Below are positions 45,848 through 57,263 of a stretch of DNA of 64,000 bases, one piece after another. The DNA is taken from contig OW799234.1 of NCBI GenBank assembly GCA_941918925.1, positions 109,799,884 through 109,863,883 on the forward strand. The letters run 5' to 3'. Every line of letters starts with the position of its first letter. Position 1 is the stretch's first letter. Source of the stretch: Phyto melanocephala. Taxonomy: Eukaryota > Arthropoda > Insecta > Diptera > Rhinophoridae. The position numbers were made by a program, and so were the translations under genes. The notes under the pieces were generated by a model, which worked only from the letters and a program-made list of their open reading frames with translations, ran no database searches and was not told the DNA's origin.

Positions 45848-46690
45848 AACAAGAGGTGTGCCACAAGGGTCCATTCTGGGACAACTACTTTTTTCAATTT
45901 ATGACAATGATTTGCCAAAACAGCTTTTGCATTGCAAAGTTCACATGTATGCAGATGATGTACAGTTATATTTGAGCAGTCTAGTACGATCTATTGATGA
46001 AAGTGTTGTTAGGGTTAATGATGATTTGGATAGAATTTTTCGTTGGGCAACAGCGAATGGAGCTTGTTTAAACCCCCATAAATCAAAGTGCCTAATAATT
46101 CGAAAGAAAACGATCGATCCTGTTATCGATGTTAACATTCTAATAAATGGGGAAACGATCAACATCGTTAATGTTGCAAAAAATCTTGGAATAGTGTTTA
46201 ATAATACACTTACTTGGACAAACTATGTTAATACACTCGTAGGCCAAATTTACATTAAGCTAAGGTGCCTTTGGCCGACATAATATTTTACTCCCATAGG
46301 GATAAGGAAGCTTCTTGCAAAATCCTATCTTCTTCCAGGTTTAATTTACGGCTGTGAGCTTTTTGCAAGCTGCGACTCAATTAGTAAAAGGAAATTAAAC
46401 TTTTTATAAAATAACATAATTAGATATGTGTATGGTTTGAGAAATAGCTTTAAACATTTTTTATTTGATTTTTTTTGCACAACAGTAAATTGTTATTAAT
46501 TGTAATGTATTTGTTATAGTATAATATTTTTTTATAGTTAATATAGCTAAGTGTATGTAATTGTATTAATGTGTAATCCCTAAATTTAATTTATAAAAAC
46601 TACTTTCCTATACTTTAAATATAAGATTAAATCTTGTTGTATAGGAATTGACAAATAAGATAAATAAATAAAATAAATAAATAAATCGGT
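45848..46690 (+). mobile_element. 5'-truncated CR1/jockey-type LINE
   Basis: Begins inside the RT gene at RGVPQGSILG and runs to a (TAAA)n-type tail at about 46653-46686, like the tail of the full-length LINE at 60303-60330. 5' truncation is normal for LINE insertion. Confidence 0.8.
45850..46450 (+). pseudogene. LINE reverse transcriptase fragment
   Basis: An open frame to 46283 shows GVPQGSILGQLLF, catalytic YADD at about 45951-45962, and the thumb region (LGIVFNNTLTW). After a stop at 46281-46283, coding resumes as FTPIGIRKLLAKSYLLPGLIYGCELF to about 46450. Truncated at the 5' side (no endonuclease, no RT motif A) and with an ORF2 C-terminus that is deleted or decayed. Related to, but clearly diverged from, the ORF2 at 57264-60059. 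Confidence 0.85.
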
Positions 46691-48346
46691 TTTAATATTT
46701 TATATTAAATTATTGTTTTATTTTATTTTATTTATTTTTTTTTTTTTGTGTAAACCCCCATTTCAGTTATATAGACATGTCCTAAACTAATCACTTTTCG
46801 GTACTAAATGTTTTATCATGATTACCAGGTGTGTTGATGTTTTCAGATATTTTACTTCTACTTATGGTTTAATAAACATAAATACTTTACATTGGCAGAC
46901 ATTAAAGTTCATAAATATGTATAAGTATATGCTTTTTAAAAGTATAAGTAATATGCACTCATTGTATATAACCTGCAGATAATATTGAATTAGGAGGGTC
47001 CCTGTAGCTAAAATGGACTAGTTACAACATTATCTTATGTAGCTGAACTACATGAACCAAGTCATTCCCAAACAAAAATGTATTTCCATGCATATCACAT
47101 TATCTGCAGGGTTTTTTCATTTATACTCCTACATTTAAACATACTTGCCTTTTAGTATATAAGATGTACATACGTGTGTGTTCTTTAACTAAGATCTTTA
47201 TTCATTCATAAATAATGTGTGTACGTTCCAATGTGGTTAATATACATTTGTGTATACATTTTTGTTGAAGTGTATGTGGTTAACAACAAAATAACTAAAC
47301 AAATACTCTTAAACTATGTATTATTTAATAACAATAAAATGTACGGAAAATTATTTGTTATAGTGTGTTAATTACAGGTGAAATTTTATTACACTTTCCG
47401 GTCGTTAGAAAACAACTTATATTAATTAGAAAATATATCTAAGTTTCTATGCTCTGTGAGAAAATAATTAAATCGTTTATGTGTGTGGATGAGTGTGTGT
47501 ATGTGTCACCATTAATAAACATGGAATTAATTATTTTGTATTATTATGTGCATTTTTGCTAGTGTATAACTAAACTAAACTTAATGTGAAGTTTAAATAT
47601 TAAGTAATATTTAGTTTATTTGGGAAACAACTTTGCTCACACACAGTAAATATGAGGGTGAGTGAATGTGTGTTTGTTCAAGAAAAAACAAAATAAAATT
47701 AACACTTCCTCGGTTTTGCTGGAGTAAAAAAGCTAAAATGTTTGCCCCTTCAGCAAGAAAAATCTAAAGAAAAACTTATGACTTCAAAAATTAGAAAAAA
47801 AAATATATATACAGCATCACTATGTAAATTACCCAATTCACAATTTTTTTAAGGCACGTCTAATTATAGTAATAATACCAAATAAGATGCTTTACCAACA
47901 CTAAACAAAATGGTTTAAAAGGGAATTAGATTAGATATTTATTCCATAACCCAAGTCGACAAATTTTGCTTTGAACAAAGTAGCTTTGGTTGTTGCATGC
48001 TGTTAAAAAATATTTTTTTTTTAAATTCTTAATCTTTAACTTTATTACTTTCCCAAGTTGTGTGACAGGGTTGAGTTTTTCTTTCCACATATCTGGGAAT
48101 AAGATCTTTTTCTGTAAAATTATAAAATTAATATTTACTTTTCCCCTTATCCTATTACTCTTAGCTAGCATTTACAGAAAAATTACAAACAACTTTTTAC
48201 TGTATATTAATACCCGATAAAAATATAAAGAATATTTTGAAAACTTTTAATTCATATTATCCATATATATAACATATCGTCGTTGCTCTAAAAAATTCAA
48301 TAATGTGCTTTTTACTGAGTTTTTAGGAGAGCTTATGCATCATTTT
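46691..48346. other. AT-rich stretch, no gene seen
   Basis: A 12-bp perfect inverted pair CCTGCAGATAAT (46972) / ATTATCTGCAGG (ending 47110) encloses 139 bp and may be a tiny MITE. Opposite-strand frames at 47926-48220 have no family features. Confidence 0.4.
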
Positions 48347-49222
48347 TATACCCGCCACCAAAAAAATGGTGGTGGTATATTCATTTTGTCATTCCGTTTG
48401 TAACACATCGAAATATCCATTTTAGACCCCATAAAGTATATATATTCTGAATCAGGGTTTGATTTGATGACGATCTAGCTATGTCCGTCCGTCTGTTAAA
48501 GGCACGATAGAGGTCGCACCAAAAAAGCTAGGGGGCTCAAATTTTGCCAGAATCTTTCTTATAGACAAGGTTTGTTTGGTATTGAAAATGGGCTAAATCG
48601 GAATATTAGGAAGAGAGTTATAGCTCGAAAAGCAAGAGTAGGTCGAAAAAACCGTGTCCTTCGAACATCGAATAAAATGGAATTGTGAACAAACGCATTA
48701 ACGTAGACTCATGAAACTTCGAATATATATTTTCTAAGTAAAAACAATATTTTTCCCCGAAAATTATCTAAATCCATGCATTACGAGAGGAGTTATAAAT
48801 CAAAATGTACGAAAATTTATACCGCACAGTGTATTTTTCGGTATATTTAAAAACAAAAACGTCATAAAAGCAACAAAATTTGATGTACGACTCTGAAATT
48901 TTGCACACTTTGCTTTTTTATGAGAGGCTTTTTGTAACGGAAAATCAATGTGCCACGCCCACTTTTACGCCCACCTCCCATAGAACGTTTTACCCAAAAT
49001 TCAAATAATTTCTCTATTAATAAAGATATGGGAATAATAAAGGGCTATATTGAAATATCTAAATTGTTCTCATTAGCAAAAATAACTTTGACACGCCTAC
49101 TATAACGCCCACTTTTCACGTTATCTACCGTTAATGAAATCTAAAAGCTCATAAAACCGACAAAATTAGAGGTATGATGATAAAATTTGCTACGTTTATC
49201 CTTCTAGCCAATGTCATTACTG
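48347..49222 (+). mobile_element. DINE-1-like Helitron, 3'-truncated
   Basis: Starts TATACCCGCCACC and contains AGACCCCATAAAGTATATAT, GTCCGTCCGTCTGTT and two CACGCCCAC-type motifs. It matches the copy at 33788-35127 in opposite orientation, with only one unit of the 276-bp repeat. Similarity stops at 'gtcattactg' (49213-49222), where LINE coding sequence begins. The hairpin and 3' terminus are missing. Confidence 0.85.
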
Positions 49223-49985
49223 CAGAACCATTTAATAAATTCACCACAAAAGTTACATTAAGCATAATTCGTCTACTTTCTAACGTTGGCAACTTAATTG
49301 TAGCAAGTCTAGTTGTGTACGGCAGAATGTTTCTATCAGGATCCCATGTTGTATGACCTAAACAAAATAGAAGGAATTGTTTCTGAACAGATTCGTTTCG
49401 ACCCTTCTGAAAATTGGTATAAGAATCCCAAATAATAGATTCGAATTCTAGAATAGGTCTTACTAATGAGGTCTACAACCGTACAGTTATTTGTGGTTCT
49501 GTAAACTCTTTAGCCCAACGTTTTATAAAAGCGAGAACACCACGAGATTTATTTACCATCATAACAATATGGTTGTTGAAATTTAGTTTAGGGTCAAAAA
49601 GAACGCCTAGATCCAGAAACTCCGAAACCAGTTCAGGTTGATAACCACCCAGAAAAAAGAGCTGGTTGTCTCTTCCAATTTCTTGAGAATCTCATATGTT
49701 TGCATTTTTTTAGGTTGAAAGTCATTAAATTAATATTGCACCATTCGAAAAATTTATTCAAATCATGTTGTAACTGAGTTCCATCCTGAATGTTCTTGTA
49801 ACTAAGAAAAATCTTTACGTCATCAGCATACATTAAAACTTTGCAAAATTTGATTGCACTTGGTAAATCATTTATAAAGAGCGAAAATAAAATAGGACCC
49901 AAATGGCTACCTTGAGGAACACCAGATTTTACTGCAATATTATAAGAAGTAACATCATAAAACGTATTATACTTAAGACACTACC
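49223..49985 (-). pseudogene. LINE reverse transcriptase fragment
   Basis: On the minus strand: GVPQGSHLGPILF (about 49915-49880), catalytic YADD near 49830 (MYADDVKIFLSY), then a thumb region (LDLGVLFDPKLNFNNHI near 49560). Sequence consistent with the connection region reaches about 49225 (LESRRIMLNV). One frame break lies near 49640 and stops follow. The 5' part of the RT is absent. The family is a jockey/CR1-like non-LTR element different from that at 57264-60059. Confidence 0.8.
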
Positions 49986-50812
49986 TTAAATTCTTTAATA
50001 GTAAAGCTTAAACGGCAATATGTATGTATATATTTCTGCCCGAATTTCAGGCCCCCATAAAAAGTGTGTGAACATTTTTATACAAATTTCTATTTTCCAA
50101 TACGTAGTTAAATATAAAAGTGAGTTTAATTTTTGACATTCCTTAACTAATACAGAGGTACTATTACACAAACTGAAACTTCTTTCGGTCAACTAAAACA
50201 ATTAATTAATAATATTCTGGCGATTACTTGATCGAGGAATCTATAAAAATAGTTGTTTCCAAATATTGCCTTTTAAATTTGTGTATGTAATATTATTGGC
50301 AACTCTAAAGCTTGTTAAAAAAATGGAGGCAAATTAACTCATCAAAATAGAATATACATATATACAGCAATTATAGTGACTTTTCGCTTCTACGACATAT
50401 TTCAATGAACTTTTAGTTTCCTAAGCAAACGAAAAAGAAATTTTCATGAAAGTGGTCTGTTTTTTTTAAAAGTAAATATAAAACCATATAGTAAACAATT
50501 TTTTTTTCACTTCACATCATCAAAGATTAAGAACTACGTTCCTGGTGGACATGTTTTTTGCAAAAAAGTCGTAGCGTCTCTGAACTCCAAATTCTGTTCG
50601 AAATTTGTAGAAGGTTTTGTAATCGTTTACCGCTAATAAGACTATTGGTACTGATACTGGGCAGACATGATCACACAATCAACATAGAGACTAATTGCGG
50701 CTTAAATTGTTTAGTGGGTTAGTTCAGTTTTTGCATTAAATGGGTTGCCACTTTGAAGAAGTAATTAAACTTTAAGGAAAAACTGAGTTATGAAAATGTT
50801 CAACAATATATA
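49986..50812. other. AT-rich stretch, no gene seen
   Basis: Possibly a continuation of the neighbouring LINE but with no recognisable motif. The patch at 50530-50700 is less AT-rich. Confidence 0.35.
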
Positions 50813-51057
50813 TGTGGCTTGGAGCTAAAAGAGCCAATGTCAAAATTTTTACTTTTGAGAAAATTTGAATTGAACTTTAACTTTTGTAGATGCTTTCATA
50901 GTGACATTGGCCAGCATTTTATTTATGAAGCTGTCCTGGGTTAAGTATGACTTTAGCTGTTTTACCAAAATGAAATAGAGCAAGAAAACAAATCTAATGC
51001 AATGATAAACTCAAAAGAGCAAAAAAGTGACATTGGCCCTTTTAGCTCCAAGCCACA
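50813..51057. mobile_element. MITE with 31-bp TIRs
   Basis: The inverted ends TGTGGCTTGGAGCTAAAAG, followed by GCCAATGTCA after one mismatch, pair across about 245 bp. The left outer dinucleotide is TA; the right is GA, so a TA duplication would need one later change. Interior non-coding. Confidence 0.75.
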
Positions 51058-51518
51058 GATATATATTTAAAGCTACGGTCGGCATGTTTAATATATTTAC
51101 ATATATTTTTTCATTATAAACGTTATAGATATTATGGCACAGTAATGATTTTCACAAAAGACAACATTGGAAGTGAGCTTTTACAATTATAGTCCAATTC
51201 TTAACCGATTGCAAACGTTTTCAGCTGAAGGAAATTTTCTGTAAGCCATGATATTCTGTTTAATATTTTATGCGAAATTTCAGTGTCAATAAAAAATTCG
51301 TTAAAAATATCTATCGAAAAATATTGGCTAATCAGTACTCTTTTTAAAACCAAAAAAGTACATAAAATTTCAATATGGAATTCAAAGCAAGAGCTGAGCA
51401 ATTGTTTTGTTTTGTAATTTAAATTTGTCTTGTTAAAATTTGTCTTGTGAATAAGTAAGATAGAGAGTTGAACTATGCCTACACATAAGTTCAAAATTAC
51501 CATCTAATATTTGTGTTG

Positions 51519-52300
51519 TTAGGGCTTAAATGCGGTAAATAAATCTATCAACTGACATTCCTTTTGAGTCCAAAGAAAATTTTTTATTTTATAGTTCTGT
51601 ATGACGTGACCATCCCTATCAGGCGTAAACAAAGAATATGGAGATTTCTGTGACTCACCTCTGCTTGAATTAAAATTGCCGCTAGCAGACGAGGTTTTGT
51701 TACGAACAGAGCCTTTATTCGAGGGCAACCCTAAAATTTGTCTGATGCTCTACTAAAGGCAAAGGTGGATTTCTAGAATTTTGATCTTAGTTATCATTAT
51801 CACCTCGCGCTTGTAAGTCTTCATATTTAGACTGATTTAAACTTAATCTCTTAAAACCAAGATTAAAGGTTAGTTTCAATTATCCTTGTTAGTTGCTGAC
51901 CTAAAGTGGTAAACATCTCAGCTTGCTTAGCTCCTACAGCTGCTGTTACTAGATTTCGTATTAGGTGTCCTTGATCTTGGGGTGAACTAGTGGATATTAT
52001 TGAAGAATTTTACTCTAAAGCTCGTGCAACGTCTACTTTTGGTAGAGAAAGAAATATATTTGTCCTATTCAAATCAATTTCCTGTGCCCCCTGAGTTTGA
52101 GATCTAGTTACTATTGAAGGAGGTGGAGCAATAGGACTATTGGTTGGCAATGGGGCTGTCGACAGCAGAGAAAGCTTGCTATTACAAATGGACATACTTG
52201 CTTAGTCTTCATATATTTTTCAAAGCTAGACTTATGAAAATAGTGACCACAAATTGCACAAATTACACAAATTTCTGCTCTCTAGTTAAACACATTTAAA
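51519..52300 (-). pseudogene. Possible LINE ORF1 / gag-like remnant
   Basis: Minus-strand translations give a Cys-rich start (CAICGHYFHKS at about 52260-52230), a Pro/Ser-rich segment with IVTRSQTQG (52195-52010), a helical-looking stretch (LVTAAVGAKQAEMFTTLGQQLTRII, about 51965-51890), and a Ser/Asn-rich open frame (51728-51519). The order zinc finger, coiled region, low complexity resembles LINE ORF1 proteins. It lies upstream, on the same strand, of the RT fragment at 49985-49223. No exact family is recognised. Confidence 0.35.
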
Positions 52301-52319
52301 GAAACATGATGGCGTTAAC

Positions 52320-54090
52320 TTTCCCATCTCTAAAATTTATGACATTTTTTTATGACTTTCTAATTAAAATCTGTTAAACACTAAATTATTCCTAAATTTC
52401 AATAAAATTTTTACAATTTAAATTTTCTTTTCAACTTTGTTTTGCAACAATATTTTCAGATTTTCCTATTATTTAGCTAAACTTAAAATTTCAGGCCATT
52501 AGCTTTAGTGAAAATGCATCGTTTTCTTCCATCCAGCTAAGTTTTTCTTTGACAATTTAAGTACGAATATAAATCAACTTGTTTCTGCAAGTTTTCCAAT
52601 ATCTGTGGGGGAAAATTTTTATGACACGTTCACATCAATATAGTAAGTTGTATTCGAAATTGGATACAAACAAACGAAGTTTTGTATTTATAATCTCTAA
52701 ACTTTTCTTCCTTTTCAATACTCTATACTCTTTTCTCTCGTCTCCTTCAATTTTCATATTTATTGCTTGCATCACCTGTAGTGGTCGCAATATTGCTGAT
52801 CCAAAAGATTGGAAATTTTGAATTTCAAAATTTGTTTTTTTTTTTTTTTTTTGAGATCGACAGTACTTGCTAATTTTCACTTAATCTTCAAAAAACTGTA
52901 TGATCTTTCATAAATAGAACGTTTTAATAGTGCTTGTGTCTCGCCTTTTCATCTTCATGCTTGACGAACTACAACAATCTATGTTATTTATAAAAAGAAA
53001 TTCTACTATTAGATCTTTATTAAATATGAATGAAATAACAATCGGCAACTCTGTTCGTAATGAAATTATTTCACTTGCTGCAGCTCTTAAATATAGAAAG
53101 TTTATGAAATAAATTGCATAAAGAGTTTGTTTGTTTGTTTGTTTGTTTGTTTGTTTCTTTGCACCATGTTTTGTTTTTATTGTTGTTTATAACACCAAAC
53201 ATGGAGTTTGATGAATTTCCTTAAGAAATATGAGAGAGAATTCTAAAAACATGCATTCAAAAGTTTAAACTTTCGATTATTTGTAGTTAAAAACTTTTTT
53301 TCTTCCATTTTTTGTACAAAACAGAAGAACAACTTCTTAAACAATTTCTAAGAAAATATGTTAGAAGTTGTCAAATACTTTGGAGGGCATATATTTACGG
53401 TAGCAGTGCATGTGTTTAAAGACATACTTAATTTGTTTACTTCATTAAAATAAACTAATTTAAAAAGTTAAAAGTTTTTATGAATTTCATATTTTTTATT
53501 TGGTTAATACATAATGGGAAAATACACATGATGTTTTCTATGAGCTCTTGAGTGTTTGTTAAATTTTGCAAAGTTTGTTATAGTGGAAGTGAACAATAAT
53601 TGACAAATAAAAGTATTAAAAATATTTAAAAATTCGTTAAAAAAAATCGTTGTATTTACAAAAAATTAACAAAAATTTAGGAAAACTTTAAAAATTTCTC
53701 CGTTCATAGACAAAGGAAATACTCAAATGAAAAATTTCTTAAGTTTAATGCTTCAAAATAGAAAAATTATATTTTAATGTATTAATGTAAATTCTAAAGA
53801 ACTTATTTACAGTAAAAAATTCTTATTTCGAGTCACCATTATCACAAAAACTTTCGATTAACAACGAGTTATCTTATTTTTTTTTTTTATTAATTACAAA
53901 AATTTCAATATATTAATTGATGAATAAATATGAATTTTTTAACAACTACTTGATGAAATTTTGATACATATGCATAATAAGCATGTTACAGTGAAGCAAT
54001 ATATTCTGAAATTAGCGATAAAATAACGCACATGGGGACCAAAGGCGTCTATTTCACGGATTTATCAAATTTAATAAAATTCTGCTTCTC
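52320..54090. other. AT-rich stretch, no gene seen
   Basis: Contains a (GTTT)n microsatellite at 53126-53158 and a poly-T run at 52832-52851. ORFs at 52579-53112 look like chance frames. Confidence 0.45.
53126..53158. repeat. (GTTT)n microsatellite
   Basis: Eight uninterrupted gttt units. Confidence 0.95.
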
Positions 54091-54890
54091 TAGGTTAGGT
54101 TAGGTTAGATCCGGCAACCGCACGAAGGCATAGCTTACTTGAGTCCTCCGAGGGCCCCGTTGTGATACCGTAGGTACCAACGCCCGTTCGTCTATGTCCT
54201 CTGACCGCCGTTCCTCAGCCATCCGGCCTGTTTACGAAGGTGTGGATCTTTCCCAGATCAACTGCGGAAAGACAAGTTTTACTTACAAGTATTCGCTGAC
54301 CCAGAATCTGGTGTCTCAGGTCCCCCAATGCAGGACAATTACAGAGAAGATGTTCAGTTGTCTCCTCCTCTTCCTCGTTAACGCAACTTCTCCAGAACTC
54401 GTTGTAAGGGATATTCAGCCTTTTCGCATGTGTACCTATAGGCCAGTGTCCGGTAATGACCGCTATGAGGTTACTAAGGTGGATTCGGGGCATATTCAGT
54501 GCATATTGCGTCCTATGCACACCCATGTCAGGCCAGATCTTTCTGGTTTCAAAACAAGTGGGTTCTCTCACCCATCATTCATTGGCATCCAAATAGAATC
54601 GAATATTCCCTTCGATAAGGGAATACTCAAAGCACAACTTTATTCAACCGAATCTAAGGTAGTACCGGCTTTTGCAAGTGCATCAGCTCTATTATTACCA
54701 TCAATGTCCCCATGTCCTGGAACCCTCACAAGGGTAACCGTCGAATGTCTCGCTATCTCCTCAATAGACACCCGGCATTCCTGGGCAATTTTCGATGTGC
54801 TGTACACACTCTCAAGAGACCTAATAGCCGCCTTGCTGTCAGTAAATATATATATATATTCTGGCAACGCTATGGCTAGAGAGTGAACGT
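54091..54890 (-). mobile_element. 5'-truncated LINE with TTAGGT-like tail
   Basis: On the minus strand the element starts within RNase H near 54890 and ends with the tail ctaacctaacctaacct (complement of 54091-54108). GC content is clearly higher than in the surroundings. The 230-codon plus-strand frame at 54194-54886 is only the antisense of this LINE. Confidence 0.8.
54215..54890 (-). pseudogene. LINE ORF2 RNase H and C-terminal zinc motif
   Basis: Minus-strand coding: YIYIFTDSKAAIRSLES (the second RNase H block with its Asp), VTLVRVPGHGDIDGNNRAD (third block, His and Asp), then a stop near 54637. In another frame comes LSNLIAVITGHWPIGTHAKR and EETTEHLLCNCPAL, the C-terminal CCHC-like motif after RNase H in I/LOA/R1-type ORF2, ending at 54215. 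One frameshift/stop separates the halves. Clade not settled. Confidence 0.85.
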
Positions 54891-55264
54891 AAATAATTTA
54901 GCTGTGCGGAAAATAATTATTTTCTTTATTAATTTTTGTTAAAAAGATTAAAATTACCAAAATAATATGACATAAACAAATTTGCTGAAATAAATAATAT
55001 GAAGATATTTAATAATCACTAGTTTACGTTAATGTTAAAAAGTATAAGAAACGAAGCTATTTTTTTAATACAAGTAATATACAAACTATTTTATTCGCTG
55101 GTTTAAAAGCTAAAAATCAACACACCAATTAAAATCATAAATAATATCTAGTAAGAGTTATATAAATAATAATAAAAGCAATTTGGATTATAAAATATCT
55201 ACTTTTACATAAAAGATATCATAACCTCAAATTTACTTATTGTACCCATATAATTGCCTTAAAG

Positions 55265-56176
55265 ATGGCTTTCACGTGCACAATTTGCTCTACGAATTGC
55301 AAGAAGACTGATTCAATGATTTGTGCTATTTGCAACTCATATCAGCACACGAATTGTGTTATAAAACAAATACCAAATTTAAGTCAATCAACTTTAGATA
55401 ATATTATGAAAGTTAAGCCTGGTTACTCTTTTGGTTGCAATAGATGCTTCTTTTCATCTCCACTTAATCCAATGACTTCGAAGATGGATGTTCTGGAAAA
55501 GCAGTTATCTGATTTAACTAATCTCATCAAGGATAGTGTTACATCCCAACTAGATGACATAAAAGCAGATATTGCTAAATCCTTTACCAATAGTAAGCAG
55601 TTTGAAAACGAAACTAATAAAAAGGTTGAAAACCTTCAGATTGAAAACAATTATCTTCGGAAGCAACTTAACCGATCTGATATTATAGCTAGTGGTCTGC
55701 CATCACATATTAATTACACTAATCTTTACTCTACTGCCATTGCTATTGGAAAGGCTTGTGATATTGATCTGACTGAAAATGATATTAATTTTTGTTCCTG
55801 GGTACGAAAGAAATCTGCAGTGTTAATTAAGTTCAACAATGTCTTAAAAAGGGACTCTATTATGAAAAATTATAGAGCTAAGTATAGTCTAAAGCTAAAT
55901 GAGGTCATAGACACAGATATTGAAAAAAGAATTTATTTAAACAATCACTTAACTCCAATTGAATCGAAGCTACATTTTACCTATAGAAACAAAATTAAGT
56001 CAGGTGATATTAAAAGCTATCGAATTTTGTCGTACAACCCTTTAAAGGTAAAATTGATTCATCATAATAAAGAAGAAGTCATCTTAACTGCCGCAGATGT
56101 TTTCAATTGCGATAAAATTTCCTTCAATGTGGAGCACACCACTGATGGTACAAGGATGTCACCAACTCACCACTAA
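55265..56176 (+). CDS. LINE ORF1 protein, PHD finger, intact
   Basis: 303 residues. An N-terminal PHD-type zinc finger (about 5-62: CTIC, CAIC, HTNC, CNRC) and a helical coiled-coil-like region (75-140) are followed by a domain resembling the RNA-binding/FP25K-like part of jockey/CR1 ORF1 proteins (about 145-290, with IIASGLP and IYLNNHLTP). ORF1p is the RNA-binding partner of the element's RNP. The frame is intact and same-strand as the ORF2 1.09 kb downstream. The start ATG is the first in frame, and an in-frame TAA shortly upstream (55259-55261) closes it. Assignment to the same element as ORF2 is inference from order and family. Confidence 0.85.
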   Translation: MAFTCTICSTNCKKTDSMICAICNSYQHTNCVIKQIPNLSQSTLDNIMKVKPGYSFGCNRCFFSSPLNPMTSKMDVLEKQLSDLTNLIKDSVTSQLDDIKADIAKSFTNSKQFENETNKKVENLQIENNYLRKQLNRSDIIASGLPSHINYTNLYSTAIAIGKACDIDLTENDINFCSWVRKKSAVLIKFNNVLKRDSIMKNYRAKYSLKLNEVIDTDIEKRIYLNNHLTPIESKLHFTYRNKIKSGDIKSYRILSYNPLKVKLIHHNKEEVILTAADVFNCDKISFNVEHTTDGTRMSPTHH

Positions 56177-57263
56177 CATAATATATATATATTTTTTTTT
56201 TTTATATACATCTATTTTCGATCTGTATTTTGTAATATTTTTTTTTGTTGTTGTTTATCCTTCTCAAAAATGTGTTTTTTTTTTTTCTTTTTTCTTTTTT
56301 TCTTCACTATTTCAATAATCTTTTTTGATATAATTTAAATTTCAAGAATACAATTTTTGGCAATATTTTCGTTTTTTATCGATACTTTTTTGACATTTTT
56401 GGGTATACTTATTATTGTATTACTAATTTCTACTTTTTATAAATACACTAGCATTGCGAATAAATTTTACTGAGTACAGGAAAAGTTTTGTCCCATAAAA
56501 ACTTTTGTTTTCAAATATCGTATATACCTGATTAAATAATATTGTTTCGTCTTTTGAACCAATTTTAAATATTTCCTTACCATTTAGAATTAAATTGTTG
56601 AAAACTATAGTGTAATAATAAGACATTAAATTCTATTCCCAGAAACCTAATTGGTTTTGCGAAAAACAAGAAATAAGTATGGTAATCTTGAGGATTTAAA
56701 GAGAAATTCCTATAGACACATTATTAAGTAGAACTTTTAAACTTAAGCTAATTTTGCATACATATATATATGTACATATCTTTACATTTTCTCTTAATAT
56801 TGCCTAGTACTACCGTATATCAGAGTTAAATTATTTTTTGTTGTTTTACACAAGAAATCAAAACTTCGGTATACAACACATTTAATGTGTTAAGCATTGT
56901 CTTTATATTGCAAAACTCTCACCTAATTTTTTACTTTATTTTTGTTTTTGTTTTTTTGAATTTATTTTTTTTTTAATTTCTTTTTCTCTTGTTGTATTTA
57001 CTAAATTTACAGTGGGGTATATAAGTATTATAAGTACATCATCTTATGTTTCTCTATTATATCTACATATATAAGTTGAACTTTATTTTCAGTAATTTTT
57101 AAAATATAGTTTTATTTTTTTTAACTAATTCTTTATTTGTTTATAAAGCACAGTTATAAATGTAAATAGTTAAGATTAATGATTGTAATAATATCTTTGT
57201 ACATTTTTAATTTTATAGTTGGGGTTAGTTTATTTTTTGCACATATATTAAAGTTAGACGTGT
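56177..57263. other. 1.09 kb T-rich spacer between LINE ORF1 and ORF2
   Basis: No coding sequence on either strand. Dense T runs at 56190-56310 and 56938-57000. I found no terminal repeats indicating an inserted element, so it is either a genuine part of the LINE or an unrecognised insertion. Confidence 0.6.

Noticed and set aside
49174..49356. 60-codon plus-strand ORF
   Set aside because: It spans the junction between a truncated DINE copy and antisense LINE sequence.
51201..51503. 100-codon minus-strand ORF, considered as LINE endonuclease
   Set aside because: No endonuclease motif (no ETW, GDFN or SDH) in any frame.
54091..54108. Telomere-like TTAGG array
   Set aside because: Only about 18 bp and attached to a LINE 3' end; read as the LINE tail.
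54194..54886. 230-codon plus-strand ORF
   Set aside because: It is the antisense of LINE RNase H coding sequence, which has clear motifs on the minus strand.
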